Counted from the first letter of the stretch, positions 1-8,508 are shown. The stretch: 52,845 nucleotides of DNA from Pseudomonas folii (GCF_014357575.1 NZ_JACONW010000021.1:1-52845), one strand, 5' to 3'. Notes: a model not told the origin generated them from the sequence alone. A program made the numbers and translations.

Positions 1-5
1 AGCCT

Positions 6-968
6 TTAAACCAGACTCTCATCAATCACCAGCACCAGCTTGCCATTGACCTTATTGGTCGCCAGCTCGGCATAAGCCGCTTCTGCGTCCTTGATCGGGT
101 AGCTGCGGGCCAGTTGCGGTTTGAGGCGGCCTTCGGTGAACAGTGGCCAGACGTGCTGCCCCAGATCATGCAACAGGTCAGCCTTGAACGTGTCATCACG
201 GCTGCGCAGGGTCGAACCCAGCAACTGAATGCGTTTGCCCAGTATCTGCGCCATGTCCAGTTGCGCCTCGCGGCCGCCCATCAAGCCGATCAGCACCCAG
301 CGACCATCGACACCCAGCAGTTTGACGTTCAGCTCGGCATAGTTCGCGCCCACGGGATCAAGGATCACATTGAACGGCGCGAAGTCCTTGAGGCTGTCCA
401 GGCTTTCATTGCGCACCACGCCGCCCTGAGCCCCCAATTCTATGCAGTACTCCAGACGGTCTGCCGAACCCACACTGACCCAGACCGGATTGCCAAACGC
501 TTTGCAAAGCTGAATACCAGCTGAACCAACTCCACTTGCACCGGCGTGCAACAACACTTTCTCGCCGGGCTTGAGACCCGCCAACTGAAACAGGTTAAGC
601 CATGCAGTGGCATAGACTTCCGGAATAGCGGCGGCCTCGGCCAGTGACAGGCCTTCAGGGACCGGCAAGACATGCCGCCCATCGACCACCGCTTCTTCCG
701 CCATCGCCCCGCCAGCCAGCAGCGCACAGACTCTGTCGCCCACTTGCCAGGAAGCGCCGGGCCCGACTTCAGCGATCACGCCAGAACACTCCATCCCGAG
801 AATTTCGCTCGCCCCGGGCGGTGGCGGATAGAGCCCCGCACGCTGTAATAAATCGGCCCGATTCAATCCCGCAGCCGCAACTTTGATACGAACTTGCCCT
901 ACATCCAGAGCCGGACTTGGCTCATCGACCCATTCCACACGACCTTCAACGCCTTGCAATGCCTTCAC
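6..968 (-). CDS. NAD(P)H:quinone oxidoreductase, zinc-free MDR family (PIG3-like)
   Basis: A complete 320-residue medium-chain dehydrogenase/reductase that probably reduces quinones or other enones with NADPH in the cytoplasm. The N-terminal half is a GroES-like fold containing the NRADLLQRAGLYPPPPG segment typical of the PIG3/TP53I3 quinone oxidoreductases. The Rossmann half has the nucleotide loop GASGVGSAGIQL. The cysteine-rich structural zinc lobe and the catalytic zinc ligands of alcohol dehydrogenases are absent, as expected for this branch. It is divergent from prc, with about 140 bp of shared upstream DNA. In P. aeruginosa a probable oxidoreductase sits beside prc in the same way (from memory). 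The physiological substrate cannot be read from sequence. Confidence 0.9.
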   Translation of the reverse strand: MKALQGVEGRVEWVDEPSPALDVGQVRIKVAAAGLNRADLLQRAGLYPPPPGASEILGMECSGVIAEVGPGASWQVGDRVCALLAGGAMAEEAVVDGRHVLPVPEGLSLAEAAAIPEVYATAWLNLFQLAGLKPGEKVLLHAGASGVGSAGIQLCKAFGNPVWVSVGSADRLEYCIELGAQGGVVRNESLDSLKDFAPFNVILDPVGANYAELNVKLLGVDGRWVLIGLMGGREAQLDMAQILGKRIQLLGSTLRSRDDTFKADLLHDLGQHVWPLFTEGRLKPQLARSYPIKDAEAAYAELATNKVNGKLVLVIDESLV

Positions 969-1110
969 AGTGCCTCCATAGTGAGTCTGGACTGAGCCCG
1001 AAGCTGAAACAGCACGGGCTTTCTTGCATTATGCGACCGGATCCGACGGAACCGGCGACTTCCAAAGACGGCCTAATATGCGTTATCAATTGTCCCCGCG
1101 TCGAATCAGC

Positions 1111-3192
1111 ATGAAGCATTTCTTACCAAGTACCGCCCTTGCGCTGGTTGTGGGTCTCAGCATTTTGCCGATGTCCGCCAGCTCCTTTGCCGCCAACAGC
1201 TGGGATAATCTCCAGCCGGATCGCGACGAAGTGATCGCCAGTCTCAACGTGGTTGAGCTGCTCAAGCGTCACCATTACAGCAAACCGCCCCTGGACGACA
1301 AACGTTCGGTGATCATCTATGAAAGCTACCTCAAGCTTCTGGACCCGGCGCGCAGCTACTTCCTCGCCAGCGATGTCGCCGAGTTCGACAAGTGGCGTAC
1401 CCAGTTCGACGATTTCCTGAAAAGCGGCGACCTGAATCCTGGTTTTACCATCTACAAGCGTTATCTGGACCGCATCAAGTCGCGTCTGGATTTCGCACTG
1501 GCTGAATTGAACAAAGGCGTCGACAAACTTGATTTCACCGCCAAGGAAAGCCTGCTGGTAGATCGCAAGGACGCCGCCTGGCCGAAAAACGAAGCTGAAC
1601 TGGATGACCTGTGGCGCAAGCGCGTCAAGGACGAAGTCCTGCGCCTGAAGATCGCGGGTAAAGACCCGGCCAAGATTCAGGAGACGCTGACCAAGCGCTA
1701 CAAGAATCAACTGGCACGTCTGAGTCAGACCCGCGCTGAAGATATCTTCCAGGCGTACATCAACACCTTCGCCATGTCTTACGATCCGCACACCAACTAC
1801 CTGTCTCCGGACAGCGCGGAAAACTTTGACATCAACATGAGCCTGTCGCTGGAAGGCATTGGCGCCGTGTTGCAGAGCGACAACGACAACGTGAAGATCG
1901 TGCGTCTGGTACCGGCCGGCCCTGCCGCCAAAACCAAACAGGTTGCGCCTGCCGACAAGATCGTCGCCGTTGCTCAGGGCGACAAGGAAATGGTCGACGT
2001 GATCGGCTGGCGTCTGGATGAAGTCGTGAAGCTGATTCGCGGTCCGAAAGGCTCCGTTGTGCGCCTCGAAGTGATTCCGGCCAGCAATGCACCGAATGAC
2101 CAGACCAGCAAAATCGTTGCTATCACTCGCGAAGCGGTGAAGCTGGAAGAACAGGCCGCGAAGAAATCCATCCTGCATCTGAAACAGGATGGCCGCGACT
2201 ACAAGCTTGGCGTGATCGACATTCCGGCTTTCTATCTGGACTTCAAGGCTTACCGTGCGGGTGATCCGCAGTACAAGAGCACCACCCGTGACGTGAAGAA
2301 ACTGCTGACCGAACTGCAGGCCGAAAAGGTCGATGGCGTGGTTCTGGATCTGCGTAACAACGGTGGCGGCTCGCTGCAGGAAGCGACCGAACTGACCAGC
2401 CTGTTCATCGACAAAGGCCCAACTGTTCTGGTGCGTAATGCCGACGGCAAGGTTGATGTACTTGAAGACGAAGACACCGGCGCTTTCTACAAAGGCCCGA
2501 TGGCACTGTTGGTGAACCGCCTGTCTGCCTCGGCCTCGGAGATTTTCGCCGGCGCCATGCAGGACTACCACCGCGCGTTGATCATCGGCGGCCAGACCTT
2601 CGGTAAAGGTACCGTGCAGACCATTCAGCCGCTCAATCACGGTGAGCTGAAACTGACCCTGGCCAAGTTCTACCGGGTTTCCGGGCAGAGCACCCAGCAT
2701 CAGGGCGTCGTGCCGGACATCAACTATCCGTCGATCATCGACACCAAGGAAATCGGCGAGAGTGCGCTGCCTGAGGCAATGCCATGGGACAGCATCAAAC
2801 CGGCGATCAAACCGGCTGTTGATCCTTTCAAGCCGTTCCTGGCCCAGCTTCAGTCGCGACATGAAACCCGTTCGGCGAAGGATGCAGAATTCGTGTTCAT
2901 CGAAAATCGGCTGGCCCTGGCCAAGCAATTGATGAATGAGAAAACGGTCAGCCTCAACGAAGCGGACCGTCGCGCCGAGCACGCCTCGATCGAAGCCAAG
3001 CAACTGGCGCTGGAAAACGCCCGTCGTAAGGCCAAAGGTGAAGAGCCGCTCAAAGAACTGAAGAAAGAAGATGAAGATGCCCTACCGGTAGAAGACGAGA
3101 ACGCCAAACCGGAGGACGATGCATATCTGTCCGAAACCGGTCGTATTCTGATCGACTATCTGGGTTTAAGTGCTTCGGTCGCCAAGAAGTAA
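1111..3192 (+). CDS. prc: Periplasmic tail-specific protease Prc (Tsp, AlgO)
   Basis: A C-terminal processing serine protease of 693 residues, the usual Prc length. It degrades periplasmic proteins with exposed hydrophobic C-termini and, in Pseudomonas, affects alginate regulation through MucA turnover (family knowledge). A signal peptide starts MKHFLPSTALAL and likely ends at SSFA/ANS. A PDZ domain lies around residues 230-320, with the protease core after it. The Ser/Lys dyad is visible: Ser474 in the ASASE motif and Lys499 in TFGKG, spaced 25 residues apart as in E. coli Prc. A lysine- and glutamate-rich tail follows. An in-frame ATG at 1078 would add 11 basic residues. I chose 1111 because it starts at the signal peptide, although neither start has a strong ribosome binding site. 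Confidence 0.95.
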   Translation: MKHFLPSTALALVVGLSILPMSASSFAANSWDNLQPDRDEVIASLNVVELLKRHHYSKPPLDDKRSVIIYESYLKLLDPARSYFLASDVAEFDKWRTQFDDFLKSGDLNPGFTIYKRYLDRIKSRLDFALAELNKGVDKLDFTAKESLLVDRKDAAWPKNEAELDDLWRKRVKDEVLRLKIAGKDPAKIQETLTKRYKNQLARLSQTRAEDIFQAYINTFAMSYDPHTNYLSPDSAENFDINMSLSLEGIGAVLQSDNDNVKIVRLVPAGPAAKTKQVAPADKIVAVAQGDKEMVDVIGWRLDEVVKLIRGPKGSVVRLEVIPASNAPNDQTSKIVAITREAVKLEEQAAKKSILHLKQDGRDYKLGVIDIPAFYLDFKAYRAGDPQYKSTTRDVKKLLTELQAEKVDGVVLDLRNNGGGSLQEATELTSLFIDKGPTVLVRNADGKVDVLEDEDTGAFYKGPMALLVNRLSASASEIFAGAMQDYHRALIIGGQTFGKGTVQTIQPLNHGELKLTLAKFYRVSGQSTQHQGVVPDINYPSIIDTKEIGESALPEAMPWDSIKPAIKPAVDPFKPFLAQLQSRHETRSAKDAEFVFIENRLALAKQLMNEKTVSLNEADRRAEHASIEAKQLALENARRKAKGEEPLKELKKEDEDALPVEDENAKPEDDAYLSETGRILIDYLGLSASVAKK

Positions 3193-3270
3193 ACAGGTCC
3201 TTGCAGGAGCGCACGGAGGTTACGACGCCCGCGATCGCGGTGTGTCAGGCGAATGTAATCGCTGCCTGGC

Positions 3271-3329
3271 GTTGCTCGTGAGCTCCTACAGGAATTTGCA
3301 AATTCTGTAGGAGCGAGCTTGCTCGCGAT
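3271..3329. repeat. REP-like palindromic repeat
   Basis: A REP unit at 3306-3329 (TGTAGGAGCGAGCTTGCTCG then CGAT) is preceded by a degenerate inverted partner; GCTCCTACA at 3282-3290 pairs with TGTAGGAGC at 3306-3314. The same family recurs at 51705-51793. It lies in the 405-bp gap between prc and the EAL/GGDEF gene, which otherwise shows only a terminator. Confidence 0.75.
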
Positions 3330-3543
3330 AGCTCCAGTACAGGCAATATATTTATCGCCTGACAGACCGAATCGCGAGCAATGTGGATCGCCACCCCGGT
3401 CACTTCTACATGTCCCATGTTTGTCGCGCAACAGCGCAGTGTCAGGAAAACTGAGTGACCTCGTACAAAAATTCGGATTGAATCCTGAGGAATGGCGATC
3501 TGATGGCAATCGTCATCAAACAGTCATGAAGCTGTCGTGAAAT

Positions 3544-3580
3544 AAGGGGCTCAAGCGCACTGTCGTTTGGCCCCTTTTTT
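3544..3580 (+). terminator. Rho-independent terminator upstream of the EAL/GGDEF gene
   Basis: Stem AAGGGGC (3544-3550) pairs with GCCCCTT (3570-3576) and runs into a T tract. It ends 17 bp before the next start codon, so it separates transcription coming from prc, or acts as an attenuator for the downstream gene. Confidence 0.6.
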
Positions 3581-3597
3581 CTTGCCTCGAGATTGCC

Positions 3598-5373
3598 ATG
3601 ACCATGACAGAACAGCTGAGCGCACTGAGCTCGATTCTCGCTCACAGCGATCTGCACAGCCTGTTCCAGCCAATCGTGTCGCTGACCGAACGAAGAATTC
3701 TGGGTTATGAAGCCCTGACGCGGGGCCCCTCGAACAGCGCCCTGCACTCCCCTGTCAACCTGTTCGCGGTGGCCCGTCATGCCGGACGCTTGAGCGAGCT
3801 GGAGATGGCCTGTCGCGAAAGTGCCTGCCGTCGATTCAGTGAACAGCAACTTGAAGGCAAGCTGTTTCTTAACATCTCGCCGGAATCCCTGTTGGAGTCC
3901 GCGCATCCGCCCGGTCGCACGCTGGAGTTGCTGCAAAGGTATGGCATCGCGCCCAACAAGGTCGTGATCGAGCTGACCGAACAAACCCCGACGGAAGATT
4001 TCGAGCTGCTGTACACCGCTTTGCATCACTATCGAGACATGGGATTTTCCATCGCCATGGATGATCTCGGAGCTGGATACTCCAGCCTGCGCTTATGGTC
4101 AGAGTTGCGTCCCGAGTACGTAAAGATCGACCGGCACTTCATCGACGGCATTCATCAAGATGCCGTCAAACGTGAATTCGTCGGTTCAATGCTGCAAATG
4201 GCCAAGGCTTCACGCGCCTCGGTCATCGCCGAAGGCATCGAACTGCCGGAAGAACTCGCGGTATTGAGCGAGATGGGTGTAGATCTGGTGCAGGGTTACC
4301 TGCTGTGCCGCCCGCAGGAGCAACCTCCCCGCGACACCCGCACGCTGCTCCCGAAACTGGACGCTGTAGCCATGCCCACCTTGACCGATGAAGGCAGCGA
4401 CCTGAGCGCTTTGCTCAATGAACAACCGGCCGTCGAGCAAAGCACTCCCACCGCTTCGGTGCTCGAAGTATTTCGCAAGCAGGCGGCGCTGAACTCCATG
4501 GCCGTTCTGGATGATCAGGGTCGACCGTGTGGCATCGTGCACCGGCATTCATTGTCAGAAGTCCTGCTCAAACCCTTCGGCACCGAGCTGTTCGCCCGCA
4601 AGCCTATCAGCCGTTTGATGAGCGATGACTTTCTCGCGGTTGAACTGAATCAGTCGCTGCAAAAGGTCAGTCGTTTATTGACCAGCCGCGCCCGACAGCG
4701 CATCGAAGAAGACTTCATCATCACCTTGAACGGCAGCTACCTGGGGCTTGGCCGAGTGATCGATGTACTCAAGTTGATTACCGAACTGAAGATTCAGCAG
4801 GCCCGTTATGCCAACCCGCTGACACTGTTGCCCGGCAACGTCCCGATCCAGCAATGCCTGACCCGCCTGCTACAGCAGGGCCGCGAGTCGATGATTTGCT
4901 ACGTGGACATCGACAGCTTCAAACCCTTCAACGATATCTATGGTTACGGCCGTGGCGACGAAGTCTTGCTGTGCCTGGCGCAATGCCTGAATGACCGTAT
5001 TGACCCTAGCCAGGACTTCGTCGGCCACATTGGCGGCGACGACTTCCTGATGGTGTTGGGCTCCGAGGACTGGCGGAAGCGCCTGAACATACTGCTGGAA
5101 GACTTCCAGAATCAGTGCCGCCGCTTCTATCGCGTCGAGCATCTGGAAGCGGGCTGCTTTATCGCCTCCAATCGTCAAGGCCAGCGCCAGGAATTCCCCT
5201 TGCTGTCGCTGTCGATTGGTGTGATTCACTTGCACAGCGAATCCTGCAGCGAGCTCGATGCAAGCCAGTTGGCCGAACTGGCGTCAGAGGCCAAGCATCA
5301 TGCCAAGGACATTATTGGCGCGAGCGTGCATGTGATTGATACGCGGGAGTTGGGGTTGGCTCAGGTGGGGTGA
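3598..5373 (+). CDS. EAL-CBS-GGDEF cyclic-di-GMP protein
   Basis: A 591-residue cytosolic c-di-GMP protein with an unusual order: EAL first (about residues 15-250), then a CBS pair (about 270-400), then GGDEF (about 410-575). The EAL half keeps the phosphodiesterase motifs: EALTRGP at about 38, ELTE, DDLGAGYSS and AEGIEL. The GGDEF half carries GGDDF (479-483) instead of GGDEF, with a conserved metal region DIDSFKPFNDIYG. I expect phosphodiesterase activity; cyclase activity is doubtful and the GGDDF domain may only bind GTP. No membrane segment or signal peptide is seen. The gene lies directly after prc, as PA3258 does in P. aeruginosa (from memory). Confidence 0.9.
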   Translation: MTMTEQLSALSSILAHSDLHSLFQPIVSLTERRILGYEALTRGPSNSALHSPVNLFAVARHAGRLSELEMACRESACRRFSEQQLEGKLFLNISPESLLESAHPPGRTLELLQRYGIAPNKVVIELTEQTPTEDFELLYTALHHYRDMGFSIAMDDLGAGYSSLRLWSELRPEYVKIDRHFIDGIHQDAVKREFVGSMLQMAKASRASVIAEGIELPEELAVLSEMGVDLVQGYLLCRPQEQPPRDTRTLLPKLDAVAMPTLTDEGSDLSALLNEQPAVEQSTPTASVLEVFRKQAALNSMAVLDDQGRPCGIVHRHSLSEVLLKPFGTELFARKPISRLMSDDFLAVELNQSLQKVSRLLTSRARQRIEEDFIITLNGSYLGLGRVIDVLKLITELKIQQARYANPLTLLPGNVPIQQCLTRLLQQGRESMICYVDIDSFKPFNDIYGYGRGDEVLLCLAQCLNDRIDPSQDFVGHIGGDDFLMVLGSEDWRKRLNILLEDFQNQCRRFYRVEHLEAGCFIASNRQGQRQEFPLLSLSIGVIHLHSESCSELDASQLAELASEAKHHAKDIIGASVHVIDTRELGLAQVG

Positions 5374-5409
5374 TGGGCTGTGCAATGCCAAGGCGGTGCG
5401 GTGGTTGTC

Positions 5410-5499
5410 GTGGGACCGGCTTTAGCCGGGAAGGCAATGTTTCGGTACAGGAGTTCTCATTGCCTTTACAGGCCTCTTCCCGGCTAAAGCCGGTCCCAC
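5410..5499. repeat. Paired REP hairpin (GGCTTTAGCCGGG type)
   Basis: A perfect 24-bp inverted repeat: arm 5410-5433 (GTGGGACCGGCTTTAGCCGG then GAAG) and arm 5476-5499. A further short pairing, AAGGCAATG with CATTGCCTT, lies inside. It sits between the convergent ends of the EAL/GGDEF gene and the hypothetical gene at 5559, the usual location of Pseudomonas REP pairs. Nothing else is seen in this 185-bp gap. Confidence 0.85.
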
Positions 5500-5558
5500 G
5501 TCAGGAAAATTGCAGGCAGCCAGAGATCTCACACAGGAGATCTTATTCCAAGCCGCAG

Positions 5559-5918
5559 CTACTCGGGATAACTGAACTCAAACACCCGAACCACTTCCGA
5601 TGCATGCCACGACGCGGCAGCAACGCCATCGGACGGCCCTGAAAACCGCCCCAAACGCTCAGCACACTCAAAAAACCCGGTACGCGGCAATCGACTCGCG
5701 CCCTGGCTGATCACCAGCGAACTACGCAACGGCTGCTCGGCCTTGGCATCAATGGCCGCGAGGTGTTCCAGGGCAGCAGTCAGGGTCTGCATCGCCGGAG
5801 TTGGAAATTGCAGACGCTCCAGCAATGCGCGATAGGTCAACAGATGGCGCTGGCGACGTGCCTGATCCAGCTCGGCCAGCAACCCGTCCCAATGCTGACG
5901 ACTGATGCGCACACTCAT
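5559..5918 (-). CDS. Conserved hypothetical protein, partner of the HTH protein
   Basis: A 119-residue protein I cannot assign to a named family. It has a helical, Arg/Leu-rich N-terminal half (LLAELDQARRQRHLLTYRALLERL) and a C-terminal half with a likely conserved block around RTGFFECAERLGRFSGP. No signal peptide or membrane segment is seen. Its ATG overlaps the stop of the upstream HTH gene as ATGA, so the two are translationally coupled and probably act together. The position corresponds to small conserved genes between PA3258 and PA3262 in P. aeruginosa, which suggests a core Pseudomonas pair rather than a mobile toxin-antitoxin module; this is inference. Confidence 0.7.
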   Translation of the reverse strand: MSVRISRQHWDGLLAELDQARRQRHLLTYRALLERLQFPTPAMQTLTAALEHLAAIDAKAEQPLRSSLVISQGASRLPRTGFFECAERLGRFSGPSDGVAAASWHASEVVRVFEFSYPE

Positions 5919-6262
5919 GCCTCACCCCGCCAGCCCGTCAAACCCATTTCCCAGGCAAGGCTGCGAAGAATTGCGGCGTCAGGTTTACGATCGCCACGTT
6001 CGATCATTTCCAGATACGACGGACTGATCCCAACAGTTCTTGCCAATTGCGCGACTTCAAGCCCTTTGGCGGCACGTAGCGCCGCCAACTGATCAAGACC
6101 CGGCAGTTCGGCAACCTCACCAACAGACACGGCCGGTGCGGGATTTGGCTGAGCCTCTGAGTGACCAGAGATGCCGGCGGCCTTGAGCAACGCCTGATAC
6201 TGGGCCCACGGCAGAACCGCGTACTCGGGCTCACCATCGCGAGAAATAACCTGCAGATCCAT
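5915..6262 (-). CDS. XRE-type helix-turn-helix protein with Phd-like N-terminus
   Basis: A 115-residue protein. The first about 30 residues (DLQVISRDGEPEYAVLPWAQ) resemble the strand-helix start of Phd/RelB-type antitoxins. A linker rich in Ala and Pro follows, then a Cro/CI-type HTH (LAALRAAKGLEVAQLARTVG...SYLEMIERGDRKP). The start at 6262 is preceded by GGGGG at good spacing; a longer frame beginning at 6292 lacks such a site. It is coupled by ATGA to the 119-residue gene downstream, giving an antitoxin-plus-partner layout. It may be an autoregulator of the pair. Toxin function of the partner is not supported by any motif I see. Confidence 0.75.
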   Translation of the reverse strand: MDLQVISRDGEPEYAVLPWAQYQALLKAAGISGHSEAQPNPAPAVSVGEVAELPGLDQLAALRAAKGLEVAQLARTVGISPSYLEMIERGDRKPDAAILRSLAWEMGLTGWRGEA

Positions 6263-6397
6263 ACAACCCCCATGTAGGACAACTACACACATCGAGTAGG
6301 TTTATTTCCATGGCCGCAGTTTAACAGCGGTCATGGGCTACTTGCCCACTCCAAGTGCGCTCCCCAGCCTCCTGATCGGGTTGAGAGGACTGATCCG

Positions 6398-6850
6398 TCA
6401 ATCCTTGGCTTTTTCCTGCTCAAGCAAGGCAGCAGTGGCAGGCAGACGCTCGACTACAATCAGCTTTTCCGGTGATTGACGTGCACGCCACTCGCGGAAC
6501 GCATTCAGCTCGCCATCGAGGCTTTTCATGATCCAGGCAAGAACGGCAATGTCGTCGAACATACCGAGCCCGGGTATCCAGTCGGGGATCGCGTCCAGCG
6601 GGCTCAGGAAGTACATCAGACCGGCCACGATCGACAGCAGCGCCTTGGGGCTGATCGATCGATACTCGCCCCGCCAGTAAGCCAGACACAACGCCTGCAA
6701 CAGGCGCAGGTCGTCCTTTATCTTGCCAAGGCGACTGCCTTCAGCAGAACCTTTTCGCGCCACGGCGAATAACAAGGCTGGCAAGCGTCCGGCAGCGATC
6801 AATCGTCGCGCCATAGGCAGATATCGAAGCAAATTCCACGGTGCTTTCAT
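6398..6850 (-). CDS. DUF1232 (YkvA-like) membrane protein
   Basis: A 149-residue protein with the YkvA/DUF1232 signature in its centre: LLSIVAGLMYFLSPLDAIPDW followed by IPGLGMFDDIAVLAWIMK, i.e. a hydrophobic segment and the Ser-Pro-Leu-Asp...Pro-Asp core. The family is membrane associated and of unknown role. I chose the ATG at 6850 because GGGAG stands 7 bp upstream; a longer frame from 6889 adds 13 residues without a better site. Flanks: 105 bp to the HTH gene downstream and 380 bp to the FKBP gene upstream. Confidence 0.85.
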   Translation of the reverse strand: MKAPWNLLRYLPMARRLIAAGRLPALLFAVARKGSAEGSRLGKIKDDLRLLQALCLAYWRGEYRSISPKALLSIVAGLMYFLSPLDAIPDWIPGLGMFDDIAVLAWIMKSLDGELNAFREWRARQSPEKLIVVERLPATAALLEQEKAKD

Positions 6851-6923
6851 GTCAACTCCCGTTGAACGACGTTTGTTGCCGATAAACACCGTCCCTACAA
6901 AGCCGGTGTCCGGTACTCAAAAA

Positions 6924-6950
6924 GGTTATCCACACAACTTGTGGATAACC
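6924..6950. promoter_or_regulatory. Inverted pair of perfect DnaA boxes
   Basis: TTATCCACA at 6926-6934 and its exact reverse complement TGTGGATAA at 6940-6948, inside an 11-bp inverted repeat with a 5-bp loop. TTACCCACA at about 7074-7082 differs from the box by one base. The surrounding 6851-7184 is unusually AT-rich (for example 7015-7060) and holds no gene. Possible roles are DnaA regulation of the DUF1232 gene or a DnaA-titration site. No T tract follows, so a terminator is unlikely. Confidence 0.55.
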
Positions 6951-7184
6951 TTGTGAACAGAGGCGTTTTTTCTGGCCACAACCCTTGTTTTACGGGGTCC
7001 GGAGTCAAATCGGGCGTTTTTTAGTCACATAAAAAAAGCTATAAAAATCGTTGACTTAAGCCTGCCCAGAAGTTACCCACAGCCACTGTCACAAAAATGT
7101 TGGATCGTCAGACAAAGCACATGGCTTCTGTCGTCGGTTCTGTTACTCCGACTGCGCCCATACGAATCCGTTCGACCAGAAACG

Positions 7185-7212
7185 ACAACGCCCCGTCGAA
7201 ACGGGGCGTTGT
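7185..7212 (-). terminator. Hairpin terminator of the FKBP gene
   Basis: A 12-bp perfect stem (7185-7196 with 7201-7212; ACAACGCCCCGT and its complement) around the tetraloop CGAA, 19 bp after the FKBP stop codon. The T tract on the minus strand is short, so termination may be partial. Confidence 0.7.
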
Positions 7213-7231
7213 GGTCAAACCGGTGCGTCGC

Positions 7232-7981
7232 TTACTTGGAAGCGGGAGCCGCCGGCTCTTCTTCGGCGTCAGGTGCACCTGCGGCTGCAGGGTCCTTGAT
7301 GCCCAGCAGTTCCAGGTCGAATACCAGAACCGAGTTGGCAGGGATCGTCGGGCTTGGGCTCTGTGCGCCGTAGGCCAGATCGCTCGGAATGTAGAGCTTG
7401 ATCTTCTCGCCAACGTGCATCAGTTGCAGACCTTCGACCCAACCCGGGATCACGCCGCTAACCGGCAGATCAATCGGGCTGCCACGCTCAACAGAGCTGT
7501 CGAAAACCTTGCCGTCAGTCAGCTTGCCTTCGTAGTGAACAGTCACTACGTCAGTTGGCTTAGGCTGAGGGCCATCGGCTTTCTTGACGATTTCATACTG
7601 CAGGCCCGAAGCGGTAGTCACTACACCTGCCTTCTTGCCGTTTTCTTCGAGGAATTTCTTGCCGGCCGCTGCCGACTCTTCGCTCATTTTGGCCATACGC
7701 TCTTCGGCACGCTTTTGCAGCGCTGCGAAGGCTTCAACCAATTCTTCATCCTTGAGCTTTTGATCTTTCTTGCCGACGGCATCTTCGATACCAAGGGCTA
7801 CTGCTTTGGAGTCAAGGTCATCCATGCCTTCCTGAGCCAGGCTTTTGCCCATGTTCAGACCAATGCCGTAAGACGCTTTTTGTGCCGGGGTTTTCAGCTC
7901 AACAGTGCTGGCTTGCTTATCACAACCTGCGAGTACCAGACCGACCAGGGCAATCGCCGCTGCCAACCGATGCTGTTTCAT
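7232..7981 (-). CDS. FKBP-type peptidyl-prolyl cis-trans isomerase lipoprotein
   Basis: A 249-residue FkpA/Mip-like prolyl isomerase. The N-terminus is a lipoprotein signal, MKQHRLAAAIALVG with lipobox LAGC (Cys20), so it is probably anchored on the periplasmic side of a membrane. Residues about 30-140 form the helical dimerisation region (KTPAQKASYGIGLNMGKSLA). The FKBP domain follows, with VTVHYEGKLTDGKVFDSS, the active-site loop PGWVEGLQLM and PSDLAYGAQ. An acidic, Ala/Pro-rich tail ends the protein. The ATG at 7981 has AAGGA upstream; a longer frame from 8065 would bury the signal peptide. It is the last core gene before the siderophore locus. Confidence 0.93.
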   Translation of the reverse strand: MKQHRLAAAIALVGLVLAGCDKQASTVELKTPAQKASYGIGLNMGKSLAQEGMDDLDSKAVALGIEDAVGKKDQKLKDEELVEAFAALQKRAEERMAKMSEESAAAGKKFLEENGKKAGVVTTASGLQYEIVKKADGPQPKPTDVVTVHYEGKLTDGKVFDSSVERGSPIDLPVSGVIPGWVEGLQLMHVGEKIKLYIPSDLAYGAQSPSPTIPANSVLVFDLELLGIKDPAAAGAPDAEEEPAAPASK

Positions 7982-8166
7982 TCTGATTCCTTGTTCATGC
8001 GCCAATAGGGCAAACGAGTAAAGCCGCGAGCTTATCAGGGTGCCGCGATCAATGGCTACCGGCATGAGAGACAGAAAATGCAGATAAGTTCAGGTATCCA
8101 AAGGTTTTCTTGGCAAGAGCGTGGGATGTTCAGTTGGGGTTCAGGTCTGGGGGGCAATCGGGCTGG

Positions 8167-8250
8167 CATAGGCCCAACCTTCGTTTAGTGCATTTTGTGT
8201 ACATATCCGTTTTTGTTGTAACGGCTGGTATTGGTTGCGCCCTTCGTTCA
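8167..8250. repeat. Decayed solo end of the 19.8-kb inverted-repeat element
   Basis: From CATAGG at 8167 this stretch follows the right terminal arm of the element at 19798-20547: it shares TTGTGTACATATCCGTT, then a diverged part, then ATTGGTTGCGCCCTT in the same order and spacing. Only one end is recognisable and no second arm follows. It lies in the 527-bp gap between the FKBP gene and fhuC, where no credible gene is seen. An open frame at 8110-8448 is chance reading through this repeat. Confidence 0.65.
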
Positions 8251-8440
8251 GACAGCGCACGCGCACAAGAAGGCCGCGATCAGTCGCTGATCATTTCAGT
8301 GTCGATGAGCGGCGTCGAAGGTCGGTGTGATCGACCCGGGATGCCGTTTCTCGCGCTCAGCAAGATAACAGCAGGCGAAAGACTGCGCGTTAACGGGCCG
8401 AGAATATGCAGGCTGCAAGAACCTGCCGACTACCATTCTC

Positions 8441-8459
8441 AACATTGATTATCATTAGC
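8441..8459 (+). promoter_or_regulatory. Candidate Fur box upstream of fhuC
   Basis: AACATTGATTATCATTAGC matches 14 of 19 positions of the consensus GATAATGATAATCATTATC by my count. It ends 49 bp before the fhuC start codon, so it probably makes fhuC iron repressed. Confidence 0.7.
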
Positions 8460-8508
8460 ATTAAAACCTATACTCTTCCCCCGCGATTCAATCGGTCAGG
8501 GTGACTTA

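Noticed and set aside
1123..3003. 626-residue open frame opposite prc
   Set aside because: It lies entirely within prc on the other strand and its translation shows no recognisable domain.
8110..8448. 112-residue frame upstream of fhuC
   Set aside because: It reads through the decayed repeat end, has no ribosome site or recognisable domain, and its tail passes through the Fur box.
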